Shown: piece by piece, positions 1 through 7,999 of the stretch | Position numbering within the stretch: position 1 is the stretch's first letter | Layout: each line of letters opens with the position of its first letter | From: Arthrobacter sp. FB24 | Lineage (GTDB): Bacteria; Actinomycetota; Actinomycetes; Actinomycetales; Micrococcaceae | Assembly (NCBI RefSeq): GCF_000196235.1 | Contig: NC_008541.1 | Location: 1,116,001-1,180,000 of the forward strand | Length of the DNA: 64,000 bases | Direction of reading: 5' to 3' | Notes under the pieces: generated by a model | What the model was told of the DNA's origin: nothing | What the model saw: only the letters and a program-made list of their open reading frames with translations | Database searches by the model: none | Made by a program: the position numbers and the translations under genes

Positions 1-377
1 CCCGCCTCACCCGCTCCATGGTGCTGGTGGAACGCGAAAAGCCCTACGTCTCCGCCGCGCGGATCCTGGGCCTGCACCGGATCCAGATCCTCATCCAGCA
101 CATCATCCCCAACGTGATCAAGCAGGCCACCCTGGTGGTGCTCCTCCTGCTGGCCCAGGCCGTGCTGCTCGAATCCGCGCTCAGCTTCCTGGGCGCCGGC
201 CCGCAGCGCCCCTTCGCCACCTGGGGCCGCATCATCTCCGACGGCCAGGACTACATCACCACCTCCTGGTGGATGGTCACCCTGCCCGGCCTGGTGATCG
301 TGCTCATGGTGGTGGGCGTGAATCTGCTGGGCGACGGCCTCCGCGACCGTCCCCGCCGCAAGAAGAAGGGTGCCTGA
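1..377 (+). CDS. Dipeptide/oligopeptide-type ABC transporter permease, C-terminal part (5' end outside window)
   Basis: This is the C-terminal part of an inner-membrane permease of the DppC/OppC family. The reading frame is already open at base 3, upstream of the first ATG at 18, so the gene begins before the window. Near the start it has the EAA-loop type segment (ERE-KPYVSAARILG, followed by RIQILIQHIIPN) that contacts the ATPase subunits. Two hydrophobic segments follow (VVLLLLAQAVLLESALSFLG and LPGLVIVLMVVGVNLLGDGL), and the ending LLGDGLRD.. is typical of the family. The stop lies one base before the ATG of the first ATPase gene, so the permease and both ATPases form one operon. The substrate-binding protein and second permease are presumably upstream. 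In this operon the cargo could be an oligosaccharide or sugar acid rather than a peptide. Confidence 0.93.
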   Translation, partial: RLTRSMVLVEREKPYVSAARILGLHRIQILIQHIIPNVIKQATLVVLLLLAQAVLLESALSFLGAGPQRPFATWGRIISDGQDYITTSWWMVTLPGLVIVLMVVGVNLLGDGLRDRPRRKKKGA

Positions 378-378
378 C

Positions 379-1293
379 ATGACCGCACAAATTCCCGCTT
401 CCGGCCGCCGGGCGCAGCCCGCTTCCGAGCAGCCGAAGTTCACCGAGCAACCGCTCCTGGAGGTCCGCGACTTCCAGGTGGAACTGATCACCGACGCCGG
501 CATCATCCGCGCCGTTGACTCGGTCAGCTTCAGCATCCACCGGGGCGAGACGGTCACCATCATCGGTGAGTCCGGTTCCGGTAAATCGACGACGGCGATG
601 GGCATCCTCCGCCTGCTGCCCGAGGACCTGGCGGTGCTTTCCGGCACCGTGCTGATCGACGGCGTCGACGTCACCGCCGATCCCAAGGCCATCGACAAGG
701 TGCGCGGCAAGACCCTGGCACTGATCCCGCAGGACCCCATGACGGCGCTGAGCCCGGTGCACTCGATCGGCAGCCAGCTCTTCGAGGCCATCCGGATCGC
801 CGGCGCAGCCTCCGCCAAGGACAAGGGCGCCCTGCAGGCCCGGGCCGTCCGGCTGCTGGAGCAGGTGCACATCCCCACCCCGGAGAAGCAGCTGAAGAAG
901 TACCCGCACCAGCTCTCCGGCGGCATGCTGCAGCGCGTTCTGATCGCCATCGCCCTGGCCAGTGAGCCGCAGCTGCTGGTGGCGGACGAGCCGACGTCGG
1001 CCCTGGACGTCACGGTGCAGGGCGGCATCCTGGACCTGCTCCTGGAACTGCAGGAACAGCGCGGCATCGGCATCCTGATGATCACGCACGACCTCGGCGT
1101 GGCCCGGCTGATCTCGGACCGCATCCACGTGATGAAGGACGGCCGGTTCGTGGAGTCCGGCGACGTCCAGCAGATTGTGGACCACCCCGCCACCGAATAC
1201 ACCCGGGCCCTGCTGGCCGCCGTGCCCGTCCTGGGTCCGTGGGACGAAACCCCCGCCACCACCCTGACCACAACTGGAGCAAGCCATGACTAA
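379..1293 (+). CDS. ABC transporter ATP-binding protein, DppD/OppD type
   Basis: First of two ATPases powering the importer, 304 residues. Walker A is GESGSGKST at about residues 63-71. A Q-loop is seen in LIPQDPM, the ABC signature in LSGGMLQR, Walker B in LLVADEPTSALD and the switch His in ITHDLG. I chose the ATG at 379 because AGAAGAAGGG lies about 8 bases upstream. A GTG at 370 is in frame but would overlap the permease stop. The 3' end overlaps the next ATPase gene by 8 bases, which suggests coupled translation. It has no long C-terminal oligopeptide domain, so it is shorter than many OppD proteins (about 330 residues). Confidence 0.93.
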   Translation: MTAQIPASGRRAQPASEQPKFTEQPLLEVRDFQVELITDAGIIRAVDSVSFSIHRGETVTIIGESGSGKSTTAMGILRLLPEDLAVLSGTVLIDGVDVTADPKAIDKVRGKTLALIPQDPMTALSPVHSIGSQLFEAIRIAGAASAKDKGALQARAVRLLEQVHIPTPEKQLKKYPHQLSGGMLQRVLIAIALASEPQLLVADEPTSALDVTVQGGILDLLLELQEQRGIGILMITHDLGVARLISDRIHVMKDGRFVESGDVQQIVDHPATEYTRALLAAVPVLGPWDETPATTLTTTGASHD

Positions 1294-2116
1294 GCCGTTC
1301 CTCGCCGTCGAAAACCTCGTGGTGGACTACCACGTGCCGGGCGGCACCTTCCGGGCCGTTGACGACGTGTCCTTCTCCGTGGACAAAGGCAAGACGATCG
1401 CCGTCGTGGGTGAATCCGGCTGCGGAAAATCCACCATCGCCAAGGCCCTGATGCGGCTGGTCACACCCACCAGCGGGCGCATCGAGCTGGATGGAACGGA
1501 CATCGCTTCGATGAGCGAGGCGAAGCTGCGGCCCATGCGGTCCAAGTTCCAGATGGTGTTCCAGGACCCGTACGGCTCCCTGGACCCGCACATGACGGCG
1601 CAGGAGATCGTGGCCGAGCCGCTGAAGCTGCAGGGCGTCCGGTCCAAGGCGGAGCGGCACAAGGCGGCCGCCACGCTGATCGACCAGGTGGGCCTGCCCG
1701 TGGCGTCCCTGGACAAGCACCCGTCCGAGTTCTCCGGCGGCCAGCGCCAGCGGATCGGGATTGCCCGGGCCCTGGCGTCCAAGCCGGAACTGCTGGTCTG
1801 CGACGAAGCCACCAGCGCGCTGGACGTGTCCGTGCAGGCGCAGGTGCTGCGGCTGCTGAAATCCATCCAGGACGAAACCGGAATCACCTACGTCTTCATC
1901 TCGCACAACCTGGGCGTGGTGCAGGAGATCAGCGATACCGTCATGGTGATGCAGCGCGGCAAGCTGGTTGAATACGGCTCCACCGCGTCCGTCCTGACCG
2001 CCCCCAAGGAGGACTACACCCGCAAACTCCGCCGCGCCGCGCTGGACCCCTCCACCATGACGGGCCTCAAGCCGCGGCACCTGGTCCGCTCCCTGGCGCT
2101 CGCCAACCAGGCGTAA
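1286..2116 (+). CDS. ABC transporter ATP-binding protein, DppF/OppF type
   Basis: Second ATPase of the importer, 276 residues. It shows Walker A (GESGCGKST), the Q-loop (MVFQDPYGSLDPHMT, with the PYGSLDP pattern typical of DppF/OppF), the signature FSGGQRQRIGIARALA, Walker B (LLVCDEATSALDVS) and the H-loop (FISHNLG). The start ATG lies inside the last codons of the preceding ATPase gene. A 41-base gap with AAGGA follows before the aldo/keto reductase. The two ATPases would form a heterodimer under the two permeases at the cytoplasmic membrane. Confidence 0.93.
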   Translation: MTKPFLAVENLVVDYHVPGGTFRAVDDVSFSVDKGKTIAVVGESGCGKSTIAKALMRLVTPTSGRIELDGTDIASMSEAKLRPMRSKFQMVFQDPYGSLDPHMTAQEIVAEPLKLQGVRSKAERHKAAATLIDQVGLPVASLDKHPSEFSGGQRQRIGIARALASKPELLVCDEATSALDVSVQAQVLRLLKSIQDETGITYVFISHNLGVVQEISDTVMVMQRGKLVEYGSTASVLTAPKEDYTRKLRRAALDPSTMTGLKPRHLVRSLALANQA

Positions 2117-2157
2117 ACCTACTTTTCTGAACCAACGCAACCGCAAGGAATCAACGC

Positions 2158-3147
2158 ATGAGCAAGCAGCCCGAAGGCGCCCAGGTGGACGGCCTGAAAC
2201 TTCCCATTTCCCGGCTGGTCCTGGGGACCATGACGTTCGGCGACACGGTCGACGAGGCCACCGCGGGGCGGATGGTGGAGGAAGCGCTCGACGCCGGCAT
2301 CACCACGATCGACACCGCCAACGCCTACGTCGGGGGAACCACCGAGGAAATGCTCTCCCGCCTCCTCAAGGGTCGCCGCGGCGACGTTATTCTCGCCTCC
2401 AAGGCGGGCATGCCGCACGCGGACCACGGCTCCAACTCGCCGTTGTCGCCCGCGGGTCTGCGTGCCAGCGTGGAGGGGAGCCTCCGCCGGCTCGGCGTGG
2501 ACAGCATCGACCTGTTCTACCTGCACCAGCCGGACCGCGCCACGCCGCTGCGCGACACACTGGCCACCGTGGCCGAGCTGTTCGCCGAGGGGAAGATCTG
2601 CGCGCTGGGCGTGTCCAACTTCGCGGCCTGGCAGATTGCCGACGTCATCCACACGGCACGCGAAGTGGGGGCGCCGCGGCCGGTGGTCGCGCAGCAGCTG
2701 TACAACCTGGTGGCACGCCGGGTGGAGGAGGAATACCTCGAATTCGCCGCCACCCACAACGTGCACACCATGGTCTACAACCCCCTGGGCGGCGGGCTGC
2801 TCACCGGCAAGCACAGCTTCGACGCCAAGCCCACCGAGGGCCGCTACGGCGACTCCAAGCTGGCCGCCATGTACACCCAGCGGTACTGGGACAAGCAGCT
2901 GTTCGACGCCATTGAAGAGCTCTCCCGCATCGCTGACGGTGCAGGGATTTCCCTGGCCGAGCTGTCGCTGCGCTGGCTGGCCTACCGGGACGGCGTGGGC
3001 TCCATGCTGCTGGGCGGCTCCAAGGTGGAACAGCTGCAGTCCAACATCGCCGCCGTCGCCAACGGGCCGCTGCCCGCCGACGTCGTGGACGCCTGCGACG
3101 CCGTGGGCACCTCGCTGCGGGGCCCCATGCCCGCCTACAACCGCTGA
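2158..3147 (+). CDS. Aldo/keto reductase
   Basis: NAD(P)H-dependent oxidoreductase with a TIM-barrel fold, 329 residues, the usual family size. The catalytic tetrad is visible in order: Asp in TIDTANAY, the Tyr of the same motif, Lys in LASKAG and His in FYLHQPD. The cofactor-binding C-terminal part contains LLGGSKVEQLQSNIAAV, in the position of the family's GxxxxxQ..N motif. CAAGGAATC precedes the ATG. Lying between transporter genes and an aldolase, it probably oxidises or reduces a sugar or sugar-acid intermediate. That role is inferred from context only. A 77-base gap before the next gene carries a small imperfect direct repeat (ACCGACTGCTCCCTG and ACCGACTGCTTCCCTG) but no terminator. Confidence 0.9.
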   Translation: MSKQPEGAQVDGLKLPISRLVLGTMTFGDTVDEATAGRMVEEALDAGITTIDTANAYVGGTTEEMLSRLLKGRRGDVILASKAGMPHADHGSNSPLSPAGLRASVEGSLRRLGVDSIDLFYLHQPDRATPLRDTLATVAELFAEGKICALGVSNFAAWQIADVIHTAREVGAPRPVVAQQLYNLVARRVEEEYLEFAATHNVHTMVYNPLGGGLLTGKHSFDAKPTEGRYGDSKLAAMYTQRYWDKQLFDAIEELSRIADGAGISLAELSLRWLAYRDGVGSMLLGGSKVEQLQSNIAAVANGPLPADVVDACDAVGTSLRGPMPAYNR

Positions 3148-3224
3148 TTTCCTCACTAACTTCCTGAACCGACTGCTCCCTGCACCGACTGCTTCCCTGT
3201 ACCGACACTGAATGAAGGACTCTG

Positions 3225-4016
3225 ATGACCTCCCAACTGGCCCTCGAATTCGCCCGCAAGATCCGCGCCCGTGAGCAGGCGGTGGGCTACTGGGCCGTGC
3301 TGGATGCGCCCGTGGCCACCGAACGCATCGGCCGGCTCGGCTACGACTACGTGGCCCTGGACGCGCAGCACGGCCTGCTCGGCTACTCGGGCGTGCTCAA
3401 CGGGCTGATGGCCATCGACGCCGGGCACACCGCCGTCGGCATGGTCCGCGTGGAGGCCAACGACTTCACCGCGATCGGCAAGGCGCTCGACGCCGGCGCC
3501 GTGGGCGTCATCGTCCCGCTCATCAACAACGCCGCAGACGCCGCCGCGGCCGTGGCCGCCGCCAAGTACCCGCCGCTGGGCGGCCGCTCCTACGGCCCCA
3601 TGCGCTCGGCCCTGCGGATCGGCCCCAAGCCCGCCGACGCCAACGCCACCACCCTGGTATTCGCCATGATCGAGACCCCCGAAGGCCTGGCCAACGTCAA
3701 GGAAATCTGCGCCACCCCCGGCCTGGACGGCATCTACGTGGGACCGTCGGACCTGGCGATCGCCGTGGGCGGGGCCTTCCCCGGGGATCCCGCCGTCGAC
3801 GCCGAATTCAACGCCGCGCTGGAGACCATCGGCGAGGCCGCCGCTTCGGCCGGCATCGCAGCCGGCATCCACACCCCGGCGGGGGAGGTGGCGGCCCTCC
3901 GGCTGAGCCAGGGCTACACCTTCGCCACCATCGCCTCGGACCTGACGCACCTGGAACAGATCGCGAAATCCCACCTCGACGCCGCCCGCTCCGACGCCGG
4001 AACCAAGGAGAGCTGA
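3225..4016 (+). CDS. HpcH/HpaI-family aldolase
   Basis: Class II, metal-dependent 2-keto-3-deoxy-sugar-acid type aldolase, 263 residues, a normal length for the family. Such enzymes split 2-keto-3-deoxy acids into pyruvate and an aldehyde. Visible motifs are the N-terminal YVALDAQHGLLGY (His is the family's general base), the Gly-rich GGRSYGPMR loop, MIETPEGLANV with the metal-binding Glu, and GIYVGPSDLA with the second metal ligand Asp. AAGGA precedes the ATG. It sits between the aldo/keto reductase and the sialidase-like gene (4-base gap), so it probably performs the carbon-carbon cleavage step. Candidate substrates include 2-keto-3-deoxy rhamnonate-, glucarate- or fuconate-like acids. The sequence alone does not decide. 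Confidence 0.9.
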   Translation: MTSQLALEFARKIRAREQAVGYWAVLDAPVATERIGRLGYDYVALDAQHGLLGYSGVLNGLMAIDAGHTAVGMVRVEANDFTAIGKALDAGAVGVIVPLINNAADAAAAVAAAKYPPLGGRSYGPMRSALRIGPKPADANATTLVFAMIETPEGLANVKEICATPGLDGIYVGPSDLAIAVGGAFPGDPAVDAEFNAALETIGEAAASAGIAAGIHTPAGEVAALRLSQGYTFATIASDLTHLEQIAKSHLDAARSDAGTKES

Positions 4017-4020
4017 CCCC

Positions 4021-5265
4021 ATGACAAACACCACCACCGACGCGTACAGCACCATCACCCCGGACGGGACCGTAAAGCGGGCGGACGGGGCGGACTTCGC
4101 CTACCTCCCGGCCCCCACCGTGCAGAGCCACGCCGCCAACCTTCTCACGCTGCCGGACGGCCGGCTGGGCTGCGTCTGGTTCGGCGGCACCCAGGAAGGC
4201 GTGCCGGACATCTCCATCTGGTTCTCCGCCCTGGAACCCGGCAGCAGCCAGTGGTCCGAACCGCAGCAGCTCTCCAACGACTCCACCCGGTCCGAACAGA
4301 ACCCCATCCTCTTCACTGCGCCGAATGGCGCGCTGTGGCTGCTGTACACCGCGCAGAAGGCGGGCAACCAGGACACCGCCGAGGTCCGCCGTCGTACGTC
4401 CATGGACGGCGGCCGCACCTGGGGCGAGGTGGAGACGCTGTTCCCCGCGAACGAAACCGGCGGCGTGTTCGTCCGGCAGCTCCCGGTAGTGTTGCCGTCC
4501 GGCCGCCTGATCGTGCCGATCTTCCGGTGCATCACCACGCCGGGGGAGAAATGGGTGGGCAACAGCGACGACAGCGCCGTGATGATCTCCGACGACGCCG
4601 GCGCCACGTGGACCGAGCACGTGCTGCCCGGGAGCCTGGGCTGCGTCCACATGAACATCCAGCCCGTGGCCGACGGCACCCTGCTGGCACTGTTCCGGAG
4701 CCGCTGGGCGGACTCGATCTACGAATCCCGCTCCACCGACGACGGCTCCACCTGGAGCGAGCCGGTCCCCACCGAGCTGCCCAACAACAACTCCTCCATC
4801 CAGTTCACCGCGCTCGCCGACGGACGCCTGGCACTCGTGTACAACCACAGCCGGGCGGAGGCTTCCACTGAGCGCCGGTTGTCCCTCTACGACGAAATTG
4901 ACGACGACGGCCTGGCCGAGGAGCAGGGCCAGGTGGCCGAGCCGGACGCTTCCGCTTTCTCTGAGGACGATGGTTCGCGGAAGGCATTCTGGGGCACCCC
5001 GCGCTCGCCGATGACCCTGGCCATCTCCGAGGACTCCGGCCGCTCGTGGCCCATCCGCCGGAACCTGGATGTGGGGGACGGGTACTGCCTGTCCAACAAC
5101 TCCCGCGACGGGCTGAACCGTGAGTACTCCTACCCGTCCATCCACCAGGGCCCGGACGGTTCCCTGAACATCGCGTACACGTACTTCCGGCAGGCCATCA
5201 AGTTCGTCCGGGTGGACCCGCAGTGGGCGTACGAAGGCACCACCACTCCTGGCGGGGACGAATGA
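4021..5265 (+). CDS. Sialidase-fold (BNR/Asp-box) protein, cytoplasmic
   Basis: A 414-residue six-bladed propeller protein of the BNR_2/exo-alpha-sialidase-like group. Asp-box motifs recur at SMDGGRTW, SDDAGATW, STDDGSTW and SEDSGRSW. The N-terminal block TLPDGRLGCVWFGGTQEG and the Arg in RSEQNPI are typical of this group. There is no signal peptide, so it should act on an imported substrate, unlike most secreted sialidases. I do not see the FRIP motif of classical GH33 enzymes, so true sialidase activity is not established. The gene starts 4 bases after the aldolase stop, and its own stop overlaps the next ATG (ATGA). It may release a sugar from an oligosaccharide brought in by the upstream ABC importer. 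Confidence 0.85.
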   Translation: MTNTTTDAYSTITPDGTVKRADGADFAYLPAPTVQSHAANLLTLPDGRLGCVWFGGTQEGVPDISIWFSALEPGSSQWSEPQQLSNDSTRSEQNPILFTAPNGALWLLYTAQKAGNQDTAEVRRRTSMDGGRTWGEVETLFPANETGGVFVRQLPVVLPSGRLIVPIFRCITTPGEKWVGNSDDSAVMISDDAGATWTEHVLPGSLGCVHMNIQPVADGTLLALFRSRWADSIYESRSTDDGSTWSEPVPTELPNNNSSIQFTALADGRLALVYNHSRAEASTERRLSLYDEIDDDGLAEEQGQVAEPDASAFSEDDGSRKAFWGTPRSPMTLAISEDSGRSWPIRRNLDVGDGYCLSNNSRDGLNREYSYPSIHQGPDGSLNIAYTYFRQAIKFVRVDPQWAYEGTTTPGGDE

Positions 5266-5942
5266 CCAAACCCCAGCACGCCGTGGTCACCGGCACCAGC
5301 TCGGGAATCGGCAAGGCGATCGCCTCGCGACTGCTGGCTGACGGGTGGAAGGTGACGGGGCTGAGCCGTACCGAGTCTTCGCTGGGGGAGGGCTTCCGGT
5401 GGCAGCAGGCCGATCTCTCCGAGCCCGAGTCGCTGGGCAGCGTGGTCGAGGCCATTGGGCCGGCCGATGCGCTGGTGCACGCCGCCGGGTTCCAGCGGAC
5501 CGCGCCCTTGGGCGAGCTGGACCCGGCCGCGCTGGCGGGCATGTTCACCGTCCACGTGGCGGCGGCTTCTGTGCTGGCCAACGCTTTGGTGCCGTCCATG
5601 CCCGACGGCGGGAGGGTGCTGTTGCTGGGCAGCCGCACCTCCACGGGGATGCCGGGCAAGAGCCACTACGCGGCCACGAAGGCTGCACTGATGGGCCTCG
5701 GCCGGACCTGGGCGCAGGAGCTCGCGCCGCGGGGGATCACCGTCAACGTGCTCTCCCCGGGCCCGACCGACACCCCGATGCTGAACGACCCCGGCCGCTC
5801 AGCCACCCCCGTGCGGATGCCGGCCCTGGGCGCGCTGGTGGATCCGGAGGACGTGGCCGCGCTGGCCGCCTTCCTGCTGGGGCCGCACGGGAAGTCCATT
5901 ACCGGGCAGAACTACGTCATCTGCGGAGGAGCGTCACTCTAG
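5262..5942 (+). CDS. SDR-family oxidoreductase
   Basis: Short-chain dehydrogenase/reductase, 226 residues. It has the cofactor motif TGTSSGIG near the N-terminus, an acidic substitute for the NNAG motif (VHAAGFQ), the catalytic Tyr-x-x-x-Lys in SHYAATKAAL and the C-terminal GQNYVICGG. The start ATG overlaps the sialidase-like gene stop in an ATGA, so the two are translationally coupled. This is the last gene of the operon. It converges on the PhoD gene across a repeat-rich spacer. The specific substrate is unknown. From its neighbours it probably oxidises a sugar released by the sialidase-fold protein. Confidence 0.9.
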   Translation: MTKPQHAVVTGTSSGIGKAIASRLLADGWKVTGLSRTESSLGEGFRWQQADLSEPESLGSVVEAIGPADALVHAAGFQRTAPLGELDPAALAGMFTVHVAAASVLANALVPSMPDGGRVLLLGSRTSTGMPGKSHYAATKAALMGLGRTWAQELAPRGITVNVLSPGPTDTPMLNDPGRSATPVRMPALGALVDPEDVAALAAFLLGPHGKSITGQNYVICGGASL

Positions 5943-5950
5943 CCCCCTGC

Positions 5951-6088
5951 GACGCTCTCTCACTTTTGGCCCCCTTTCCTCCGGACGCTCTCTCACTTTT
6001 GGCCCCCTTTCCTCCGGACCCTCTCTCACTTTTCTGAAGAGAGTGAGAGAGGGTCGCTGAAAAACCGCCGTTAAGTGAGAGAGCGTCC
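5951..6088. repeat. 33-bp tandem repeat array with inverted copies between convergent genes
   Basis: Units beginning ACGCTCTCTCACTTTT occur at 5952, 5985 and (as ACCCTCTCTCACTTTT, truncated) 6018, an exact 33-base period. Units one and two continue identically through a GGCCCCCTTTCCTCCGG tail. The third unit is followed by its inverted copy AGTGAGAGAGGGTC at 6042-6055, which makes a strong hairpin with 6019-6032. A second inverted copy, AAGTGAGAGAGCGTC, lies at 6073-6087. The array separates convergent genes, so it could terminate transcription from both sides. Other folds are possible because every direct copy can pair with either inverted copy. Confidence 0.85.
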
Positions 6089-6119
6089 TATCTGTGCTTC
6101 TCGTTTCGGGGTTCTGCGG

Positions 6120-7706
6120 CTAGCGTGCCTGCAGCCCCGGAACGCCGTCCTGGATCGCGAAGGAGGCCTTCGTGCTGACGGGGGATCCCGGCGTCGTGAC
6201 GTAGTCCAGGACGCGGAAGTCAGCGGTCAGCGCATCCTTCGTAATGCGGGTGTTCACGTAGCCGCGGTTGTCGTTGTAGAACTTCAGGTGCGGGTTCCAG
6301 GCCATGGTCGCATCCGTGGTGGAGCCGGTGCCGTTGCCGGTGGAGGTGATGGACGTGCACACCAGTTCCGAGCCCACCACGGGGGAGGCGGGGTCCTTGT
6401 AGTCCACCTTGACGTCGTTGGCCCAGTTGCGGTGCACGTCGCCGGTGAGGACGACGGCGTTGCGGACGTTCGCGTCCACCCAGCCCTGGGTGATGCGGCG
6501 GCGGGAGGCGGCGTAGCCGTCCCACCCGTCCATGGAGACGTCGTCGATCTCGGGCGCGGCGTTCCTGTCCTTTTCGGCGAAGAAGACCTGCTGGCCGAGG
6601 ATGTCCCAGCGCTGGGTGGAGTTCTTGAAGCCGTCCAGCAGCCACTTTTCCTGCTCGGCACCGGTGATGGTGCGGTCTTCGGCGAGGCGCTCGGCCACGT
6701 TCTTCTTCCAACCGTCGCCGGCCAACTGGTCGTCGCGGTACTGCCGGGTGTCCATCATGTGGAAGTTGGCCAGCTGTCCCCACTGCAGGGTCCGGTAGAT
6801 CTTCATGTCGGGCCCGGCCGGGAGGGACGACGGGCGAAGCGGCATGTTCTCGTAGTACGCCTGGAACGCAGCGGACCGGCGCTGCCGGAAGTGCTCGGTG
6901 GTGTCATTCAGCTGCCCGGCGTCCGTGTTCTCCGGGACATCGTCCGCCCAGTTGTTGTCCACCTCGTGGTCATCCCACACCACCAGCCAGGGCGCAATCG
7001 CGTGCGCGGACTGCAGGTCGGCGTCGGCCTTGTACTGCGCGTGCCGCTGCCGGTAGCCCTGCAGGGTGGTAGTTTCGGGTCCTTCGTGGTCGCGCGGGTT
7101 GCCGCCGCCGATCACGTAGCTGCCCTTCTTGTACTCGTACAGGTAATCACCGAGGTGCAGTACGAGGTCCGGGTGGTCCTGCGCCAGCCGGGAGTAGGCG
7201 GTGAAGTAGCCGTGCTCGAACTGCGCGCAGCTGGCGAACGCCATGGCCAGCGCCGCCGGCGTCTCATGTAGCGCCGGGCTGGTGAGGGTGCGTCCCACCG
7301 GGCTGATGTGCTTGCCGGCACGGAACCGGTAGAAGTATTCCCGGCCCGGCCGCAGTCCCTTGAGTTCGACGTGCACCGAGTGGGCGGTTTCGATCCGGGC
7401 GTGCTCGACGCCGCGGGCTACTACAGTGCGCATGCTCGCGTCTTCAGCCACTTCCCACGCCACCGCGACGTTGCGGGAGGGCATGCCGCCCAGACCGTCC
7501 TCCGCTACGGGGTCAACGGCCAGGCGGGTCCAGATCACGAAGCCGTCCGGCCACGGCTCGCCGGAAGCGATGCCGAGCAGGAACGGATCGGTGCGGAGAC
7601 CGGCGTCGTCCGCCGTTGACGTCGCGAACGCTGCACCCGGCAGGGCGGCCACGAGGCCGGCCCCAAGGCTGGCGGAAAGAAGGGATCTGCGTGAAATGTT
7701 TTCCAT
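6120..7706 (-). CDS. phoD: Secreted alkaline phosphatase D (PhoD-type), paralogue 1
   Basis: Tat-exported metallophosphodiesterase/phosphatase, 528 residues. The N-terminus has a twin-arginine signal (ISRRSLLSASLGAG), a hydrophobic stretch and an AFA cleavage site. The PhoD N-terminal Ig-like domain follows (LGIASGEPWPDGFVIWTRL). The metallophosphatase core shows LGDYLYEYKKG, WDDHEVDNNW and LTGDVHRNW, which supply metal and phosphate ligands. Family members release phosphate from phosphodiesters and teichoic acids outside the cell. A candidate PHO box lies immediately upstream (7740-7768), so phosphate starvation control is likely. A second PhoD gene lies 14 kb away at 20171 with a similar box. 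Confidence 0.93.
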   Translation of the reverse strand: MENISRRSLLSASLGAGLVAALPGAAFATSTADDAGLRTDPFLLGIASGEPWPDGFVIWTRLAVDPVAEDGLGGMPSRNVAVAWEVAEDASMRTVVARGVEHARIETAHSVHVELKGLRPGREYFYRFRAGKHISPVGRTLTSPALHETPAALAMAFASCAQFEHGYFTAYSRLAQDHPDLVLHLGDYLYEYKKGSYVIGGGNPRDHEGPETTTLQGYRQRHAQYKADADLQSAHAIAPWLVVWDDHEVDNNWADDVPENTDAGQLNDTTEHFRQRRSAAFQAYYENMPLRPSSLPAGPDMKIYRTLQWGQLANFHMMDTRQYRDDQLAGDGWKKNVAERLAEDRTITGAEQEKWLLDGFKNSTQRWDILGQQVFFAEKDRNAAPEIDDVSMDGWDGYAASRRRITQGWVDANVRNAVVLTGDVHRNWANDVKVDYKDPASPVVGSELVCTSITSTGNGTGSTTDATMAWNPHLKFYNDNRGYVNTRITKDALTADFRVLDYVTTPGSPVSTKASFAIQDGVPGLQAR

Positions 7707-7739
7707 ATAGTCGACCGTAAGAAGGCCGGTTGGACAGGC

Positions 7740-7768
7740 TGTGAGAGCGGTGTGAATGGACGGTTAAC
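7740..7768 (-). promoter_or_regulatory. Candidate PHO box (PhoP site) upstream of phoD paralogue 1
   Basis: Read on the minus strand, three 7-base units are spaced exactly 11 bases apart: GTTAACC (7762-7768), ATTCACA (7751-7757) and TCTCACA (7740-7746). This matches the direct-repeat architecture of actinobacterial PhoP sites (GTTCACC-like units every 11 bases). It ends 33 bases before the phoD start codon. Binding is inferred from the pattern and the gene family. Confidence 0.55.
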
Positions 7769-7807
7769 TGCGTGACAAACATTGTCGAGGCGGCTTAGGG
7801 CCGGGAT

Positions 7808-7999
7808 TTGCCTGTTGTTATTACCGACTGCCGCGGCCGGGATGCTGTTCCGAAGGGGTATCTTTGGGCAGGGGGGCCGTACCGGTCAAGTCCTACACCG
7901 GTGTCTGAGTTTGCCCACGGCACGGCCGAGCAGCAGCACATTTCCGGTGTCAGCGTCGACAGCGATGTCGTGATCATGACTGAGGAGAGTGACTGGTGA
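7808..7999 (+). CDS. Possible small protein coupled to the downstream membrane protein gene
   Basis: A 63-residue frame starting at TTG, preceded by an in-frame TAG at 7796. Its stop TGA overlaps the GTG start of the next gene (GTGA), a typical coupling arrangement. It contains the segment PKGYLWAGGPYRSSPTPVSE and ends in acidic MTEESDW. I do not recognise it. Codon use is poorer in G/C at third positions than in neighbours, a trait it shares with the downstream gene. There is no clear ribosome binding site. The coupling is the main reason to list it. Confidence 0.35.
   Translation: MPVVITDCRGRDAVPKGYLWAGGPYRSSPTPVSEFAHGTAEQQHISGVSVDSDVVIMTEESDW

Noticed and set aside
5951..6088. CRISPR-like array
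   Set aside because: Units are directly adjacent with no spacers, and two copies are inverted. No cas genes nearby.
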